A DNA stretch of 35,748 bases from Deltaproteobacteria bacterium. GTDB taxonomy: Bacteria > UBA10199 > SBBF01. Location of the stretch: positions 1-35,748 of the forward strand of contig JACPFC010000088.1 in the NCBI GenBank assembly GCA_016183175.1, given 5' to 3'. Both the position numbers and the translations under genes were made by a program. The notes under the pieces are model-generated. The model was not told the DNA's origin. It saw nothing but the letters and a program-made list of their open reading frames with translations, and did no database searches. Shown here piece by piece: positions 33,662 to 35,748 of the stretch; the stretch's first letter is position 1, and the number at the start of each line of letters is the position of its first letter.

Positions 33662-35748
33662 AACTTTCATTCAAACTACTGATCCCCCTTATTGCGGGAA
33701 CGGCCGTTGTCGTTCTCCTCGTCAGCCTCCTTTCCTACAACTATACCCGGTCGGTCCTCCGAAAAACCGTTTCCGCCAACCAGCTGGGCATCGCCAGGCA
33801 GACGATGGAACAGATCGACGGTCTCCTCTACGAACGCTACAACGATATACAACAAGCGGCGGGAGAGGATCTTTTTCAGGATGCGCTAAAGGGACAAACA
33901 AAAAACAACCCCTCCGCCCTCCGCAGGATCAGGGAACTCACCATTACGTCGGGGCCGTGGGACTCCCTTTTCGCGGTGGATCGGAAGGGAAATATTGTCC
34001 TGTCGTCTATCGAAGAGGAGATCGGCAAGCCGGTCGGCCTCGAGCCCCACAGCCTTCCGGCCTATGAGGAGGCCATGAAGGGAAAGATATACCACTCCGA
34101 CCAGGTGATCTCGGACGATACGGGGAAACCGACGATCATTTTTTCCGCCCCGGTGCGCGACAAAGAGGACCCCAAGCAGGCTGTTATCGGGACCGCGATC
34201 GGCCATTTTGCCTGGCCGGCGGTCGAGGAAATTCTGGATAACATGCCGTCCCCCTCCCGAAAGGCCCATGCGATGGTCGTCAACAACGAGGGGACGGTCA
34301 TCGCCTGTAGCATGCCGGACCCGGATATGGTCGGAATGAATATGGAAAAGAGCTCCTTTGTCAGGGAGGTCCTGGCGGGGCGGGCCGGGTCGGCTGTTCT
34401 CCCGGCAAACGAGGGGATGCTGGGGGTATCAAGCCTTGTCGCGTATGCCCCGCAGGAGGGGCGGCTTTCTTACAAGCCCAACGGCTGGGGGCTGATTTTG
34501 GAAACACCGCTTGAAGAAGCCCTGGCCGACGCCTCAAAAACGGCCTTCCGGCTTGTCCTGTTTCTCATGCCGGTTCTTCTCGCCATGGGAGGACTGGCCG
34601 TCTGGCTCAATGTAAAGCTGGTCCTCAAGCCGGTCTCCCTTCTGACAAAAACGGCTGAGGCGATCCGGCGGGGGGATATCTCCCAGCGGGCCGTTCCCCT
34701 TTCACAGGACGAGATTGGCGAACTTGCCAATACCTTCAACCAGATGATTGAAAACCTAAGCTCCGAAAAAAAATACCGGGCTTTTACCGATTCGGCGCCA
34801 AACGCCATTGTCTCCATGGACGAGGCCGGCTGTATTATCTCCTGGAATTTGAGGGCCGAAAAAATGTTCGGATACCAGAAAGACGAGGCGTTGGGCAAAC
34901 CAATGACCCTGATCATGCCGGAGCGTTTTCGTGAGGCGCATCTCGCGGGCCTCAAACGCTACCGGAAAATCCGGGAGTCGAATGTTATCGGCAAAACAGT
35001 TGAACTGGCGGGCCTGAAAAAAACAGGGGAGGAATTTCCGGTAGAACTGGTCATCTCCTCGTGGAATCAGGAGTCCGAACTGTTTTTTACAGGCATTATC
35101 CATGACACCACCGAGCGCAAGAAGGCCGAAAAGGAAAGAGAGCGCCTTGAGGCTCAACTCCTTCAGGCCCAGAAAATGGAATCGATCGGGCGGCTGACCG
35201 GCGGCGTCGCCCACGATTTCAACAACCTCCTCGGCATCATCATCGGGAACTGCGAACTGGCCCAAAACGAGGCAAAACCGGACGGGCCGGTTGGGGAATA
35301 TCTCAAAGACATCAAAGAGGCCGGCGATCGGGCCGCCCAGCTCACCCGCCAGCTTTTGGCCTTCAGCCGAAAACAGGTGCTGAAACCCGCCCTGCTCAAC
35401 TTGAACGATACTCTGGAGGAGACGGACCGACTGTTCCAGCGCCTGATTGGGGAGAATATTCAGTTGCTCACCGTCCCGGCCCCCGATCTGGGACTGGTGA
35501 AGGCCGACCCCAATCAGATTGAACAGATCATTTTCAATCTCGCCTCCAACGCGCGCGACGCCATGCCCTATGGCGGCAAACTGACCCTCGAGACCCAAAA
35601 CGTCGTCTTGGATGAACAATACGCCGTCCATCACCCGGAGGTGAAACCGGGGCCGTATGTGATGATGGCGGTCTCCGACAACGGCCTGGGAATGGACGCC
35701 AAGATTCTGTCGCAGATTTTTGAGCCTTTTTTTACGACAAAGGAGAAA
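33658..35748 (+). CDS. Membrane sensor histidine kinase (Cache-HAMP-PAS-HisKA), runs off the window
   Basis: 697 codons without a stop to the window edge. One TM segment (about 5-27), an extracytoplasmic Cache-like sensor domain (about 30-290), and a second TM segment (about 297-318). A HAMP domain (about 319-372), a PAS domain (about 376-485) and HisKA with GGVAHDFNNLLG (His519) follow, then an ATPase domain with NLASNARDAM (N box) and SDNGLGMD (G1), ending at FEPFFTTKEK. The start ATG overlaps the binding-protein stop (ATGA). It is likely the signalling partner of that protein; a response regulator or receiver may lie beyond the edge. Confidence 0.9.
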   Translation, partial: MKLSFKLLIPLIAGTAVVVLLVSLLSYNYTRSVLRKTVSANQLGIARQTMEQIDGLLYERYNDIQQAAGEDLFQDALKGQTKNNPSALRRIRELTITSGPWDSLFAVDRKGNIVLSSIEEEIGKPVGLEPHSLPAYEEAMKGKIYHSDQVISDDTGKPTIIFSAPVRDKEDPKQAVIGTAIGHFAWPAVEEILDNMPSPSRKAHAMVVNNEGTVIACSMPDPDMVGMNMEKSSFVREVLAGRAGSAVLPANEGMLGVSSLVAYAPQEGRLSYKPNGWGLILETPLEEALADASKTAFRLVLFLMPVLLAMGGLAVWLNVKLVLKPVSLLTKTAEAIRRGDISQRAVPLSQDEIGELANTFNQMIENLSSEKKYRAFTDSAPNAIVSMDEAGCIISWNLRAEKMFGYQKDEALGKPMTLIMPERFREAHLAGLKRYRKIRESNVIGKTVELAGLKKTGEEFPVELVISSWNQESELFFTGIIHDTTERKKAEKERERLEAQLLQAQKMESIGRLTGGVAHDFNNLLGIIIGNCELAQNEAKPDGPVGEYLKDIKEAGDRAAQLTRQLLAFSRKQVLKPALLNLNDTLEETDRLFQRLIGENIQLLTVPAPDLGLVKADPNQIEQIIFNLASNARDAMPYGGKLTLETQNVVLDEQYAVHHPEVKPGPYVMMAVSDNGLGMDAKILSQIFEPFFTTKEK

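Overview
The window looks like the chromosome of a GC-rich, Gram-negative bacterium of deltaproteobacterial type, possibly an uncultured lineage. The evidence is lipoprotein signal peptides, an outer-membrane barrel protein ending in Phe, a myxobacterium-like Cys-rich surface lipoprotein, and the order rimP-nusA-infB-DUF503-rbfA-truB. The placement is inferred from gene content only. Most of the window is housekeeping, and no phage, integrase, transposase or CRISPR array is visible.

Layout. 1-2782: the tail of an unknown gene and a 901-residue Cys-rich lipoprotein. 2779-4314: yifB/comM on the minus strand. 4315-4932: a repeat-rich intergenic region. 4933-5517: an AbiEii toxin remnant. 5597-6775: a NamZ-like muramidase. 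6788-12931 (minus): truB, rbfA, DUF503, infB, nusA and rimP, a translation/ribosome-maturation operon in which rimP has an in-frame amber codon and a hairpin/T-run in its leader. 13106-14847: bioB, then two divergent tRNA-Ser genes bracketing a small GIY-YIG nuclease gene. 14938-22261 (mostly minus): thiL, a TPR/periplasmic-binding lipoprotein, a short DnaJ-like protein, grpE, hemW, a DUF1285 protein and an HpnA-like epimerase. 22471-23331: an orphan parA. 23338-28766 (minus): hisS, nadC, a flavoprotein, an acidic lipoprotein and an alpha/beta hydrolase. 28805-29775: smpB-sspB (ssrA tagging and delivery to ClpXP). 29776-31312: an AbiEi/AbiEii toxin-antitoxin cassette. 31353-35748: porin, substrate-binding lipoprotein and sensor kinase.

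The most unusual content is a set of small repeats rather than any single gene. (a) A structured element lies directly before the start codons of both yifB and parA. The two copies share a 23-nt identical core and show compensatory changes in a hairpin. (b) Palindromic elements with AAATCCCCCC...GGGGGGATTT ends sit in frame inside truB and sspB. (c) A 40-bp GC-rich tandem element is read on opposite strands in nusA and the epimerase gene. (d) Smaller repeats lie inside infB and nadC. (e) The AbiE cassette is flanked by copies of the sspB 3' end, each able to encode the HLKLVK-stop tail, which suggests insertion at the end of sspB.

Operons are inferred from four-base ATGA-type overlaps (truB/rbfA, hisS/nadC, grpE/dnaJ-like, smpB/sspB, SBP/kinase). 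Motifs and repeats were read directly from the sequence. Family names rest on recognised motifs, and no database search was possible.
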